Shown here: positions 45,156 through 56,783 of the stretch, in pieces
How the letters are laid out: each line of letters starts with the position of its first letter
How positions within the stretch are numbered: the stretch's first letter is position 1
NCBI GenBank assembly: GCA_019279435.1
Contig: JAAALK010000283.1
Coordinates: 6,696,001 to 6,760,000, forward strand
DNA: 64,000 nt
From: Zizania palustris
Taxonomy: Eukaryota > Streptophyta > Magnoliopsida > Poales > Poaceae
Direction of reading: 5' to 3'
The notes under the pieces: model-generated
Database searches by the model: none
What the model was told of the DNA's origin: nothing
Seen by the model: the letters and a program-made list of their open reading frames with translations, nothing else
Program-made: the position numbers and the translations under genes

Positions 45156-46706
45156 ATGCCTCCCAAGCGGAGTTCAGGTGGTAGCCCTACTCGGAGGTCC
45201 CGTCGGACCTCCAGAATAAGATCTTCGAACACAGTTGAGGTCGGAGGATCTTCGACAATTCCTCCACCTCAGACTCCGGAAGGGATTCCCCTTCCTCGAG
45301 TATACGGAGTTCCTCCCCCAACTCCATCCATACTTCGGCCAACTGGAGTCCCTCTTCCACCTCAGATTCCGCTTCGGACTGATGCGTACAGTTCTCAAGA
45401 CCCGAAAGGTCCTTCCGGAGGAGATGAAGACGGTCTTGGCGATATGGCCGTTCAAATGGCCAGTCTCCAAGCTGAAGTAGCGAGGTGGCGGCAAGAAGCC
45501 GCAGATAGGCTTCAGTCTCAGGCCACCCCGGTCATCCCCGAAGTGCCCCAAGACGACGAACTTCCTTATCCCGAAGCTCCGGAGAACGCTTCCTTCGACA
45601 GCGAGTCTCCGCTGCATCCCGAGCTACAGAAAGTGCACTTTGATCCTAAGTTTAAAACTTCGAAGCTCTGCAAATATTCTGGAGACGAGGACCCTGGGGA
45701 ATTCTCCCGTTCTTATGCATTAGCAATTGATGCCAGTGGAGGAGTGCGAGACGCCATGGCCAAATGTTTCCCTCTAGCTCTTGAAGGGGTGGCTCTGCGG
45801 TGGTTTTGGTCCTTGAAGCCAGGGTCAATTAGAACCTAGGAACAATTAAGGAAGAAGTTCATAAGTAACTTTCAGGGTACCTTCGTACCCCCAATGTCTA
45901 CAGGAAGTCTTTTCCAGGTGAAGCAGCTCCCCGGAGAGACTTTAAGGCAATTTTTCAAGCGCTTCGCCCATACGAAGTCACAAATTCGAGGGTTGACTAC
46001 ATCCTCCGTAGTTGATGCAACTCGAGAGGGAGTTACCCATGCGGGCCTCCTTGATAAACTTCACTGGAAACAGATATCTTCTGTTGCTCAGTTGATGTCT
46101 TATTTCGAAGAGTATGCAAGGTCAGAAGAAGGGTGGCTTCGGAGAACTGCTGCAACTCCGTCAATCCTGCAAGAAGTCAAGTTGGAAGTGAAGACTTCAA
46201 CACCTTCGCAGGGGCCTAACTTTGAAGTTCAGCATGACAAGCGTCGGGGGCAAAAGCATCCTCGTTCAGAAGTCTTGAACATTGCACCTCCACAGAAGTT
46301 TGCCCCTAAGACTTCGCAAGCTTCGGGAAGCAAGACCAGTGGCTGGAGGCCGCCAGGGAAGCCGGCTGGCAAAGCCCAGGACTTCTTCTGCTGCGTCCAT
46401 GGTGAGAATCAAAGTCACGCAACTGATGCGTGCAAGTCTATACTCGCTTTAAGAGGCGAGTACCTTGAAAGAACTTCGGGTCGAGGCACTACTGACCGAG
46501 TTTCTTCTGAGGTGCGTCCGAAGCCTGTCCAGGCTGTGGCACGTATAAACATTTTCGACCCTGCAAGGCAACCTCCGGTGGTCAATATTATGCCACCTCC
46601 GAAGCAGGAAGATGGTCAGGATCGAGGGAAAAGAGTAGTCCTCCCTATTTTCGGAGGAGGGACTCTTGGAAGTATGTCGAAGAGGCAAAGAAGAGAATAT
46701 GTCTGA
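45156..46706 (+). pseudogene. gag of element E with in-frame stops
   Basis: ATG 45156 opens a basic, proline-rich N-terminus (MPPKRSSGGSPTRRSRRT). A short coiled coil (MASLQAEVARWRQEAADRL, near 45460) and the Gag core follow (KLCKYSGDEDPGEF; LPGETLRQFFKRFAHTKSQI). A CHHC-type knuckle, CCVHGENQSHATDAC, lies near 46390. TAG at 45837 and TGA at 46704 interrupt one continuous frame; relatives have tryptophan and arginine there, so single C-to-T or G-to-A changes explain both. The same frame continues into the protease. Confidence 0.85.
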
Positions 46707-46709
46707 GAA

Positions 46710-49700
46710 GTGGGCCATATTGGAACTTCTTCGTCCGCAGCTGCTATGCCTGAATGGTCCCATGTGCCAATATCTTTTTCCGCAGATGATGCAGCTGGCA
46801 TAAAGTTTCCACATGCAGACCCACTTGTCATCACCGCCGACATAGCAGGGACTGAAGTCCGGAGAGTACTGATTGATGGAGGGAGTTCAACAAATATTAT
46901 CTTCGTCCAAGCCTTTGATCAACTCTGTATCTCCAGAAAGCATCTTTTCCCAGCAGCTCGTCCTTTGCAAGGCTTCGCAAGACCCCCTCTTGATGCCCTC
47001 GGCCAAATAGGTCTGGAGGTCACTTTCGGAGAGGGGCTACTGGCGAGGATGGAGGAGGTGATTTTTGATGTTGTGGATGCCCCGTATGCATATAATGTTA
47101 TCTTCGGGAGGGGCATGTTGAATCAATTCGGAGCTATGGCGCATCATAATTATTTGTGTATGAAAATTCCCACACAAGCGGGAGTACTCACTGTTTTCGA
47201 AGATCAGTCCACTGCGCGAAGAGCGGAATATGGTCATGGCTCCCCTCTTGACCCGAGGCAAGTGAACATCGTGCAAGGCAACCCGGAGGATATCTCTGCT
47301 TCAGGTGAACCTTCGAAGAAGTCCTTCCCAAGGACAAGCCCCGAAGGGGAGATTATAACGAAGGTTATTGTCAACAACGGCAAAGACTATTTATTTCAGT
47401 TCGGTAAAGATTTGCCCTCAGAAGTCGCTACTTCGTTAGAAAAAGTAGTTGAAGAAAATTTAGATGTCTTTGCCTGGTCTGATGAGGATATTACCGGAGT
47501 CAGTCAGGATATTATTGAGCATAGTTTACTTGTGAACCCGAGGGTTCGGCCTGTCCGACAAGGACACCAGAAGCTATCTGCGGAGAGGGCCATCCTTGCT
47601 AAAGATGAAGTGGAAACATTGTTGAAGGCTGGGATTACCAGAGAGGTAGCTCATACGGAGTGGCTAGCCAACCCAGTCTTCGTCAGGAAGAAATCTTCCG
47701 GGAAATGGCGCATGTGTATTGACTCTACATCTTTGAATAAAGCATGCCTCCGTGACCCCTATCCCATGCCCCGAATTGATCAATTGGTTGACTCCACCGC
47801 TGGTTCGAAGTTATTAAGCTTCCTTGATGCGTATTCCGGCTATCATCAAATCTGACTAAAGCGCAAAGATGAAACCAAAACAAGCTTTGTAACTCCTTCG
47901 GGAGTCTTCTGCTATGTAAGAATGCCCTTTGGCTTGATAAATGTCGGGGCAACTTTTTCGAGGTTAATTGCTAAGGCTCTAGGTCATCAAATAGGCCGCA
48001 ATGTAGAAGCCTATATGGATGACATTGTAATAAAGAGTGCTCTAAAGCACCAGCATAGCCTAGACTTAGCAGAAATATTCAATAGCCTTCGGGCATGTGG
48101 AGTCCGCCTTAACCCCGAAAAATGTATCTTCGGGGCTCAGGCTGGAAAATTGTTAGGGTATCTAGTTTCAAGCAGAGGGATCAAAGCTAGCCCTACTCAA
48201 ATAACTGCGTTGCAAATGATGGCTCCTCCGAAAAATTTGAAGCAAGTGCAGAAGTTAACTGGCCGCCTTGCAGCACTTAGCAGATTCCTAGCAAGGTCTG
48301 TGGAGAGAAGTTTGCCCATTTTCAAAGCATTGAAAGGGTCCGAAGATTTTGCATGGACACCGGAGTGTCAAAAGAGCTTTGATGATATTAAGAATTATCT
48401 CAATAACCTCGCTACACTCACGGTGCCTGTTGCGGACGAAACCCTACTCCTTTACCTTGCGGCTACTGGCTCCGCAGTCAGTGCAGTCCTTGTCAGAGAA
48501 GTTGATTTCAATGGGAAGTTGGTACAGAATCCAGTCTATTTTGTATCCGAAGCATTGTCTGGAGCAAAAACAAGATATTCTGAGCTTGAGAAGTTCACCT
48601 ATGCCCTGATAATGGCTTCGAGGAAGTTAAGGCATTACTTCCTAGCACATAATGAGATTGTACCAACTTCGTATCCCTTGGGAGATATGCTCCGAAGCAA
48701 GGATTCCACAGGAAGAATTGGGAAATGGGCTGTTGAATTAGCACCCTTCGGCATCTCCTTCGTGGCAAGGACAACAATTAAGTCACAAGTGTTGGCATAC
48801 TTTGTGGCAGAATGGACTCCCCCTGCAGTATGGGCTCCGGAGAAACAAAGTGAAGGAATTTGGACCATATACTCTGATGGAGCTTTCCAAGCATCCGGAG
48901 CAGGTGTCGGAGCGGTAATAATTTCGCCTTCAGGGCAAAGAGCAATGTACTCCGCTAGGCTCAACTTTAAGTCCACTAATAATACAACAGAGTATAAAGG
49001 AATTTTGTTAGGACTTCGAAAGGCACGTGCTTTGGGGGCTACAAGAGTTGTTATTAAAACATATTCTCAAATTGTAGCAGGGACGTAGATAAGAGTTTTC
49101 AAGTTCGTCATCCACAGCTTGCAAAATATTTGGAAGAAATCCGTAAGATTGAAGCAGCATTTAAAGGGATTTCCATTCGAAGCATACCTAGAGCTGAAAA
49201 TATGCAAGATGATATCTTGGTGAAAGCTGCAGTCGGAGCTATGGACATTCCAGAAGAAGCTTTTTACGAAGAGCTCAATTCACCTTCGGTAACACAGATC
49301 CCTTCTGCGGAAGTTCTTTGCATTCCAAGTACAGATTGGCGGAGTTCAATTATGGAATTGCTGCAAGGAGAAGGAACTTTGCCTGAAGGGCCACAACTTT
49401 CGAGGTTAAAGCTCAGAATTCGAAATTATCATATAATCAACGGTATTCTGTACAAGGCCGGAGTATGTTCTCCTCTTCTCCGATGTATATTTCAAGCCAA
49501 AGGTCAGGAGATTCTCCGAGAAATTCATGAAGGACTTTGTGGTAGCTATTTGGCCCCTCGAGCTTTGGCAGGAAAAACACTTCACCAGGGGCTTTATTGG
49601 CCTACAATAGTAGCTGATGCGGAGAGCCTAGTCCGCACATGCCAAGGTTGTTAATGGATGGGAAGAAGTCATCGTCTGCCAACAACTCTTCAAGTCATTG

Positions 49701-50545
49701 CCCCGGTGTGGCCCATGGCCAGATGGGGCATGGACCTTATTGGCCCCTTCCCAGTAGCAACAGGAAATTTGAAATTCGCAGTGGTAGCAATTGAGTATTT
49801 TTCCAAGTGGGTCGAAGCAGAGCCCCTCATAGCTATCACTTCAAATAATGTGCAAAATTTTTTCTGAAAAAGTATTATATGCCGGTTTGGAGTGCCTCGG
49901 CAGCTCACAGTTGACAATGGGACACAATTTGATGCAGAGCCTTTCAAGAAGTTTTGTGAAGATCTTGGCATACAAATATGTTTCGCTGCAGTGCGCCATC
50001 CTCAGTCTAATGGAGATATTGAAAGAGCCAATGGTAATATCTTGTCAGGGTTGAATCGAAGAATAGTAGGATTGGCAAAAGGACTGTGGACTGAAGAGCT
50101 CCCAAATATTTTATGGTCCATTCGGACCACTTAAACAAGGTCCAAAGGTTTCACTCCTTTCAGACTATTATTCGGAGATGAAGCTATGACACCAACGGAG
50201 CTTAACGGAGGATCCCTTCGTAGCACCGAACCAGAAATAGAAGCAGAAAGGCAAACTTCGTTTGATTTAACAGAAGAAACAAGACTTCGAGCTGTCGCCA
50301 ATTTGTCAAAGTATCAGCAGCAGACGAAGACTTGGTTTGACCCAAAGGTTAAGCTTAATGAACTTAAGCCGGCTCATCTGGTTTTGTGAAGCATTATAGC
50401 ACCAGGGAAGTTAGGGAATAAGTGGGAAGGTCCATACATAATTCTCCGCTCAGGACGCCCTGGTTCTTTTAAGTTAGCTAATTTAGAAGGCAAGGAGTTA
50501 ACGCATACATGGCATGTGGAGCACCTAAAGCGATATTTTGCATAG
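46710..50545 (+). pseudogene. protease-reverse transcriptase-RNase H-integrase of element E, multiple stops
   Basis: Protease with VLIDGGSSTNI (46873). Reverse transcriptase has DPYPMPRIDQLVD and YMDDIVIKS (48012), split by TGA at 47853. First RNase H: 48330-48780. Archaeal-type RNase H with IYSDGAFQASGAGVGAV: 48855-49085. A frameshift lies near 49080. The integrase zinc-finger region is near 49500, its core has MDLIGPF (49733), VDNGTQF (49915) and GDIERANG (50017), and its C-terminal part has WEGPYIILRSG and WHVEHLKRYF. The frame ends at TAG 50543. Further in-frame stops at 49652, 49865, 50132 and 50387 lie at positions where the family has coding residues. The catalytic D, D and E of integrase are all present. 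Confidence 0.88.
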
Positions 50546-50582
50546 GGGCTCCTTGTAATCATTTGTAAATACCTTCTGAATT

Positions 50583-50588
50583 AATAAA
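50583..50588 (+). terminator. Possible polyadenylation signal after pol of E (sense strand)
   Basis: AATAAA lies 38 bases after the pol stop, in the context GAATTAATAAAGCTC. It could end a sense transcript before it meets the convergent antisense gene, but retrotransposon RNA normally ends in the 3' LTR. Confidence 0.3.
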
Positions 50589-50756
50589 GCTCATGCTTCA
50601 TATAATGCCTACCTTTCAAACACTTCCTACTTCTAGTGGATGCACTGGAAGAACGAAGTTGGCTGGGAGGGAAGTGCCATTAATTTGAACCAATTTTTCG
50701 GACTTCGAACCACTGGTTCGAAGCTTCCGACGAGGTGGGAAAATCACTGAAAAACA

Positions 50757-50992
50757 GATTCCAAGCCACCGGCTTGAAAGCATCCGTAAAAAGAGTCGAA
50801 GGAGACCAAATAATGCGGATTCCAAGCTCTGGCTTGAAAGCATCCGTAAAAAGAGTCCAAGGAGACCACTGCGAATTCCAAACCACCGATTTGATAGCAT
50901 TCGCAAAAAGAGCCGAAGGAGGCCAAAACAAAACAGAGTTTGAGCTGATAAGCTTCAAATATCTGTAAAAAGAGTCCAAAGTGACCAATCGT
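50757..50992. repeat. Tandem repeat of about 60 bp, four diverged copies, in the E 3' region
   Basis: Units begin near 50757, 50819, 50876 and 50939. Each carries a form of ATTCCAAGC...GGCTTGAAAGCATC and GTAAAAAGAGTC. Tandem repeats between pol and the LTR are usual in the Tat lineage. Confidence 0.8.
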
Positions 50993-51253
50993 TTTGGACG
51001 CCAGTGTCCGAGAAATTAGTCCGAAGTGACTTCTTTCAAACAAAAGGAACTAAGTTACCAGTTTTCACACTCCAAGTAGTCGAAGACGTTTTGTAAGATT
51101 TCAATCAATCTTTAAGTTGCTGAGGGGCTTCGAGCCTCCAAAATTGTACTCCTAAGTCTTTTTCTTTGCGCCTAACCATCTTCGAGTACACTTTGAAGTT
51201 GCTTACGCCCAAAGAGGGGCTGGGAAGTAGGGAGACAATTTTAAAAATCAATC

Positions 51254-51259
51254 TTTATT
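51254..51259 (-). terminator. Polyadenylation signal of the antisense gene
   Basis: AATAAA on the minus strand, about 165 bases after the stop of the last exon. Confidence 0.5.
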
Positions 51260-51419
51260 ATTCGAAGAGATTACATTACATTACGAAAAATCTGTGTCTA
51301 TGCCAAGAAGGAATCGAAGACCCCTTCGATCTCTAGAGCTACCACTAAAGTCAGAACGACTAGTTCTAGAGCTAGGAGTCCTGATAACTTTACGTTTAAT
51401 TCTTCTCCCTCTCTTCGAA

Positions 51420-54400
51420 GCTCAAAAATCTTTTTGTTCCTGTTGAAGTTCAGCCCATGTTCGAAGTCTCTCGGGGCTTCTTTCCCAGCTCCGAAGTTCT
51501 TCAGGCTTCTTTCCTTGTTCTTCAGCAATATTCTCGTCTTCAGACCATTCAACGTCTTCAGAAGATGAAGTTTCCAAGTTAACTTCTTTTTCTTCCTCTT
51601 TAATATAAGATAATATATCTTTACATATTTCGGGCGCAATTGCACTGGAGCTTTCTCGAGGAATCAAAAATCGAGGTCGTTTGTGAAGTTTTAAAAGATC
51701 AAAGGTAGCCCATAGCAGGCGGAGTTCTTCGGTAACATTTAATACTTCGACATCATCCATACGAGGTTGAGAAGCCTAAAAACATGATAAATAAGTTTTC
51801 ATTCATAATATATGAAAGCATAATTTTTACATATTCGGACCCCTAAACAAAACTAAACCTGCGGGTCGGGCGGAGGCTGGCTGCTCGAAGCTTGAGACCG
51901 AGCTTGTTTTTGGCGATGCCCTTCATAGATCCAAGCCTTGATCGCTGTTCGACCTTCGGCTCTCCATGAAGCTTGGAAGGCTTGCCAAGCTGCGGCCACA
52001 TCTTCAGAAGGATTTAGCAGTTGATTGTCGTCGAAGGTAATGGGAGCCGCCCCCGAATCTTGTACTACTGATAGCCCTAGATCTTCGTAGTAGCGAAGTA
52101 CTCCGAGAGAAGCTACTTGGCCGGAGATTTCTCCATACCGAATACCCGCTGTCTTCATCATCTTCACTGCTCCTTGGATCATCTTTAGCCGTCGCAGCAA
52201 GGGGACGTTGTCACTCGAAGGTAGTGTCCAAAGAGTACCGAAGTACTCTAGAACACCTAAAAGATTGTTCATGACCTCCGCTGATACCTTCTCCGACTTC
52301 ATTTTATCTTCAATTAAAGCACCTCTTGACGAAGTTAGCTCATCTACCACAGCGGATAGTCTAGCTGCCTCCATAGCCAAAGAACTCTTCTGGCTAAGCA
52401 GGTTGCTAGCTTCCTCCATGGCTTTAGCCTTCTCCTCTTGAAGCTTAACCAACTCAGCCCCCGCCGTGGCATGCTCTACTCGCATTTTCTCTATTTCAGC
52501 CCGAAGCATGATTTGTTCAGCTTCGAGCTTCTTATTTGCAGCTCCAGACCAAGTCTAGCCCTCCTCTCCACTGCAACCATTTCTTCTAAGCTGGAGATTC
52601 GAACTTCGGAGCCTTCAAGACTCCTCTGGAGAGTAGTAATCCTCTCCTGAAGACGAAGGCTTCCTCACTCATTCGAGACGACTGCAGCCCGAGCCAAGAC
52701 TATTTGTTGCGAAGAGAAAAAGCAAGGTGAGGAATTGTTCATAAGTTGAAATTAATCTTGTTTTGTAGATACTTCGAACCTGGTATGCTGCCCGTTCTAA
52801 GGCTGCGTTCAGCTCTGAGCCCTCAGCTTCGCTAAGTATGGCTACTAAGTCTGTCTCCCCAACTTCACGGTTAGCTCGATCCAAAGGCTCGAGCAGAGCC
52901 CGAAGTTCGGTCCTTCGCTCTAGAAAAGGAGCTAGGAGGGGGAGCATGGATAGAGCCCTTTGATCATCTTCGTTCAGCGAAGGGTCGGAGCGCTGTGCTG
53001 CATCTTCGGAGACCTCGGTGGACTGGCCCCCCTCCGTAGATTGACCTCCGTCTGTTGATTCAAACGGAGTTAATCCTGAGTTCGGAGCAGGAAAGGGGTC
53101 CATTTTGCCTTTACCATTTCCAGGTCCCATCTATACAACTTCTGGAACCAACCCCGGAGATGTCGAGGTCCTACGAGCCGTATCTTCGGGAGGAGTCACC
53201 TCCATGGGAGCGGACCCTACCGAAACAAAGGTATTATATATTGTATAATTTTGCAGGGAGAAGGAACAGACGGTTTAAGTGAAGTTTACCTCCGAAGTCC
53301 TGTCGGTGGATGAGTACGGGGCTACTCGGAGGGTCGAAGGCCACTTCAAAGTCATCATCGGACTCGAAGTCTAGAACCGAAGGGTTGACTGTTGGAGCCT
53401 CCCTTGGAGCAATAGCAACCACTTCATCTGGAATCGAAGCTTGTTCAGCAGTAACTTCGACTCCACCTTCAGTCGCAGGGCTTCTTGATGTGGCAAGTCC
53501 GGCTGGACGCTTGAGGTCCTAGCTTGTCCGGAGCTACCTGGAGCATCTGGCATGCTTTCTGCGTTGCCAGTATCTACATCTGCCCGGGCTTCATCTTCGG
53601 CAATCAGGTCCACGAGGACCCTTCCCTCATCTTCAGAGGAATCGGAGGGAGAAGCCACCAGACTTGAAGGAGCCACTTTCTTCGGCTTTCGGGGTAGTTT
53701 TTTCACTAGGGTCTTAGCCGAAGCCAAAGGCCCAGCATCCGCTTTCCTCTTCTTCAGCCCTTGCTCAGAAGGTACCCAGTCCGGAAGAGGAGGGGGTGCA
53801 ACTCCGAGTACGCCCCATACTCAGTTGAGCCGCTCCCAACTACCCACTAGTTGTTTCCTCCATTCCTTTTCAGCTGGAGTTGGAACCCCCAGGATCTTCT
53901 CCGAAGCTCGAATAACTTGCTCTGAATTCATAGGGGCTTGAGAAGCTGCAAGATAAGTTTGCATTAGTCATTTCATCAATCATATATAAAACATTATGTT
54001 TTTCGAAGCTACCTGTAGGGCTCGATTCGAAGAATTTTTTCGGAGTCCACCCTCCGGATCTTCTTCGAAGATGATAGGCCAATTGGCCATCAGAGGTGAA
54101 ATTTGGAGTCCAATGAACTCCTCTGCTAAGTCTCGCATGCTCATGCGGTGACTAATCCTTTCGAGCAAGCTAAGGCGAGCTTCGAGCTGGCCGGGGTCTG
54201 GGTGAACTTGGGCTTCTCTTCGGAAGTGTATATCTTGCAGAGGTCCGGCCATATGACTGCCTGCTCCAACTTCGGCATAGAACCACCAGAGAATCCAATT
54301 TGTGTACCATCTGGCGTTGATGGATTTCGCTAGAAATCTCAGTTGGAATTCGTCCCGGGGTCTGAAGTTGATACTGCCGAAGGCTATCACGATTTTCTCT

Positions 54401-54936
54401 CCTCTAGAACCTTGGTAAGTTTTTGGTTGGCAAGATGCCCTGTGCAAAGCTGCGAAAATTTCTGCTCTTCCTTCGCAGCCTTCAGCTCGTAGCGCCCATT
54501 CGAAGATGGCCAAGCGCGCTATGGCATTCAGAGATAGTTGAGGAAGAGTAACATGAAACAGATCCAATACCTATGATAGGAAGTACACTGCTAGGAGTCC
54601 TAACCCCGCTTCGAAGACCACAACTTCTCCCGGCCTCGGTGAAGGGATGGCCTCCTTTCCAGGTTTCCGGATGATGACCTCCAAGCCAATCTTCCCCTCT
54701 ACTGACGTTGCGATCGTCTCCCTCTTGCAAGTAGATGGCCCCAATTTATAAGACTGGTCCGGATACTTCGAAGAAGCCGGGAGGAGATCGTGAGGGCCAA
54801 TCTGTTGATGATTCCTCGCCGGAGCCGCCACCGCCGAAGCCGCTGCCGCCGCTACTGTTGCTGCCGCTGCAGCCGCAGCTTGCTGCCGAGCTAGGGCCGA
54901 AGTCGCCCCAGGAGCCTTGAAGCTAGTTTTCGCCAT
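51420..54936 (-). pseudogene. Five-exon antisense gene of element E (PF04195-type domain plus coiled coils), slightly broken
   Basis: Minus strand, ATG at 54936. Exon 1 (54936-54013) has an alanine-rich start and the domain with IFEWALRAEGCEGRAEIF and MRDLAEEFIGLQISPL. Introns with GT-AG ends: 53946-54012, 53217-53289, 52700-52779 and 51776-51858 (67, 73, 80 and 83 bp). Exon 2 (53945-53290) is acidic and serine-rich; exon 3 (53216-52780) includes DPFPAPNSGLTPFES and LSEAEGSELNAAL; exon 4 (52699-51859) is a long coiled coil (KLQEEKAKAMEEASNLL) ending QASSSQPPPDP; exon 5 (51775-51420) ends near ELQQEQKDF. The first two introns recur in fragment D. One in-frame TAG (54568-54570) and small frameshifts break this copy. 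Grande and some related grass elements carry such an opposite-strand gene; its role is unknown. A TATA box and a polyadenylation signal flank it. Confidence 0.75.
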
Positions 54937-55030
54937 GAATCCGCACCAAATGCTAAAGCTAAAGTCTGGAGGCTAAAGATTGGTTGCGCAAAGACGATGA
55001 GAAAGGTATTCAAGAAGTGTCTGGATCCTC

Positions 55031-55038
55031 TATTTATA
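55031..55038 (-). promoter_or_regulatory. TATA box of the antisense gene
   Basis: TATAAATA on the minus strand, in the context GGGCTATAAATAGAGG, about 95 bases before the ATG at 54936. It lies inside the element, outside the LTR, and points away from the 3' LTR into the element. Confidence 0.65.
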
Positions 55039-55351
55039 GCCCAGGCCCATGATTTTTTACCATTCACGTTTAACATTTCACCTTCTTGACCGTTACGAGT
55101 TGCGAAGTTAACACATCGCGTAACTTCTGCTAAAAGGAAAAATCCAACGGCTATTTCTTTTAAGTCTAAAAGGCTTTCTGACTTCTTAAGTTAATTCTGG
55201 GATTGTTCGAATGTAACTTCCTTAGGAATCAATTTCAAAGTTTTGAATCTTCATATATTTTAGAGGTCGATTAAATCCGTTAACACCTACGCATCATTAT
55301 TTTTCTTGCGTATACTGCTCTCCTAACGTTACAGATCTAGCGGAGAAGCGT

Positions 55352-55365
55352 ATTCGAGGGGCTAC
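55352..55365 (+). other. Polypurine tract of element E
   Basis: The purine run CGAGGGGCTAC ends directly at the 3' LTR start TGTTGGGG. Confidence 0.6.
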
Positions 55366-55859
55366 TGTTGGGGGAAAATACTTCATCCTCAGGGTCACTA
55401 CTGTAACAAGACAAAGGCAGGTGATTTAGCCGAAGGTTTCCAGCATCTAACTCCGGCTTAGTACTGGGACAAGTTCGAAGGATGGAGGCAAACTCTAGTT
55501 CAGAGTATATCTTCAAACACCGACTTCAGAGAGCTCCCTTGCCAGCTAATATGGAAGGCTTATCTTCTTTCTTAATAGATTAGTCTTTTACCATTTTAGC
55601 CCTATTAAGGGTACCGAATAGTTTCCACTATGTCGGTTGTATCAGAGGGGTAAAAAGGTCTTTTCCTTAAGGTATTGGCCTATAAATACCCCTCCTTTTA
55701 CCCTGTAATGAGGATCGAATACTAAGTTATTCAATACACATCTTCGAACCGTTTGAGCTATTATCCATTTCGGAGGCTTGAAATAGTTTTCTTCGCAAAC
55801 ATTTCGTTTGTTAGTTTCTAATTCTTAGAAACCTGTTAGCGTAATCTTTTACGCCAACA
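55366..55859 (+). repeat. 3' LTR of element E (494 bp)
   Basis: Starts TGTTGGGGGA and ends ACGCCAACA. Retains the 33 bp missing from the 5' LTR. Confidence 0.93.
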
Positions 55860-55864
55860 CCTCC
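55860..55864. repeat. Target duplication of element E, right copy (CCTCC)
   Basis: Matches 44627-44631. Confidence 0.93.
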
Positions 55865-56391
55865 TAATCCTTGCACGCCGTCGATTGAATATTCTTGAGG
55901 CCAATCTTCAAATCCAGTTCTCTAAACTTGTTTTCGCCAAGAGGCTTCATCGGAATGTCCCCCAACTGATCCTCTGTACTAATGAACTGCACCTCAATTT
56001 GCCCAGTGTTTTCATACTCCCTGATCGCATGAAATTTCACATCATTGTGTTTTGAACGGTCATGATGATCAGGGTTCTTGATTAGAGAGATGGCGGACTT
56101 GTTGTCCACCCTGACCACTGGCACATTCACCTCATCATCCTTGATTTCAGCTAACAAACGTGCCAACCAGATCACTTGACAAGCATAAACAACAACTGCA
56201 ATATATCCAGCTTCACAACTTGACATTGCCACCACTCTTTGCTTTGTAGATTGCCAGCTAACAGGGCTCCTCCCAAGGAAAAATATAACCCTTGAAGTGC
56301 TCTTCCTATCATCAACATCGCCAGCCAGATCACTATCGGTGTAACCCATCAGCACCTCCTTTACTCCTTCCTTCCTTGGATAAAAGATTCC
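55864..56391 (-). pseudogene. RNase H end of pol, Copia H
   Basis: Open minus-strand frame from 56391 to TAG at 55864-55866. Motifs: GYTDSDLAGDVDDRKST, VRVDNKSAISLIKNP, RSKHNDVKFHAIREY and EDQLGDIPMKPL, the catalytic and C-terminal parts of copia RNase H. The reading frame is intact as far as it goes; upstream pol is cut off by element C. Confidence 0.88.
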
Positions 56392-56563
56392 TGTTGATAG
56401 CAGAAAATGGCATTAATGGCTAAATTGTCGAAATATCAATTTTTGATGATTTGGGCCAGAAATACACATGTCCAGGGTCAGTTCGAAGCCCTACAGGGCC
56501 GAAGCCCATCAAGCTATGGGCTCCGAAAGCCTCCAGCTAGCCCATGGGCTTCGGCCAAGAAGC

Positions 56564-56735
56564 CTTCGGAGGCCCATGCTGCCAAAGCTTCGGAGGCCTT
56601 CGGAGGCCCATGATGCCGAAGCTTCGGAAGCCTACGCCGTCGAAGCTTTGGCCCAAGGACCAAGCCTCAATGGGCCTGACCGAAGCCCACGCTGTCGAAG
56701 CTTCGGCCCAAGGACCAAGCCTCATCACAAACAGA
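56564..56735. repeat. Tandem repeats in the C LTR
   Basis: GTCGAAGCTT with GGCCCAAGGACCAAGCCTC occurs twice about 55 bp apart (56638 and 56693), preceded by copies of CCATGMTGCCRAAGCTTCGG. B has only a shortened form. Confidence 0.7.
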
Positions 56736-56775
56736 GGGGCCGGATTAATAGTAGATTAGATTAGAGTTAACCCTC

Positions 56776-56783
56776 TATAAATA
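56776..56783 (+). promoter_or_regulatory. TATA box in the C LTR
   Basis: TATAAATA in the context CCCTCTATAAATAGATGG, at the position matching the box in B. Confidence 0.65.

Larger units (their letters stand above)
44632..55859 (+). mobile_element. Element E: complete Grande-like Tat-lineage Ty3/gypsy retrotransposon with an antisense gene
   Basis: 11.2 kb, bounded by TGTTGGGGG and ACGCCAACA, flanked by CCTCC. Order: 5' LTR (461 bp), primer site, gag-pol with protease, reverse transcriptase, RNase H, archaeal-type RNase H and integrase (45156-50545), about 0.45 kb with tandem repeats, a five-exon minus-strand gene (51420-54936), polypurine tract, 3' LTR (494 bp). The second RNase H and the antisense PF04195-type gene mark the Grande/Tat group. 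The LTRs differ by about 17 substitutions in 461 bp plus one 33-bp deletion, suggesting an insertion of roughly one to two million years. Gag-pol carries at least seven stops and a frameshift. Confidence 0.93.
44268..56391 (-). mobile_element. Copia element H, minus strand, split by elements E and C
   Basis: The 3' LTR (44268-44622) and GGAGGAGAT lie left of E, and the 3' end of pol (55866-56391) lies right of E. Removing E with one CCTCC copy restores the usual copia order pol stop - polypurine tract - LTR start TGTGAGAG. To the right, pol is cut at 56391 by the LTR of element C. The rest of H should lie beyond C, outside the window. Confidence 0.8.
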
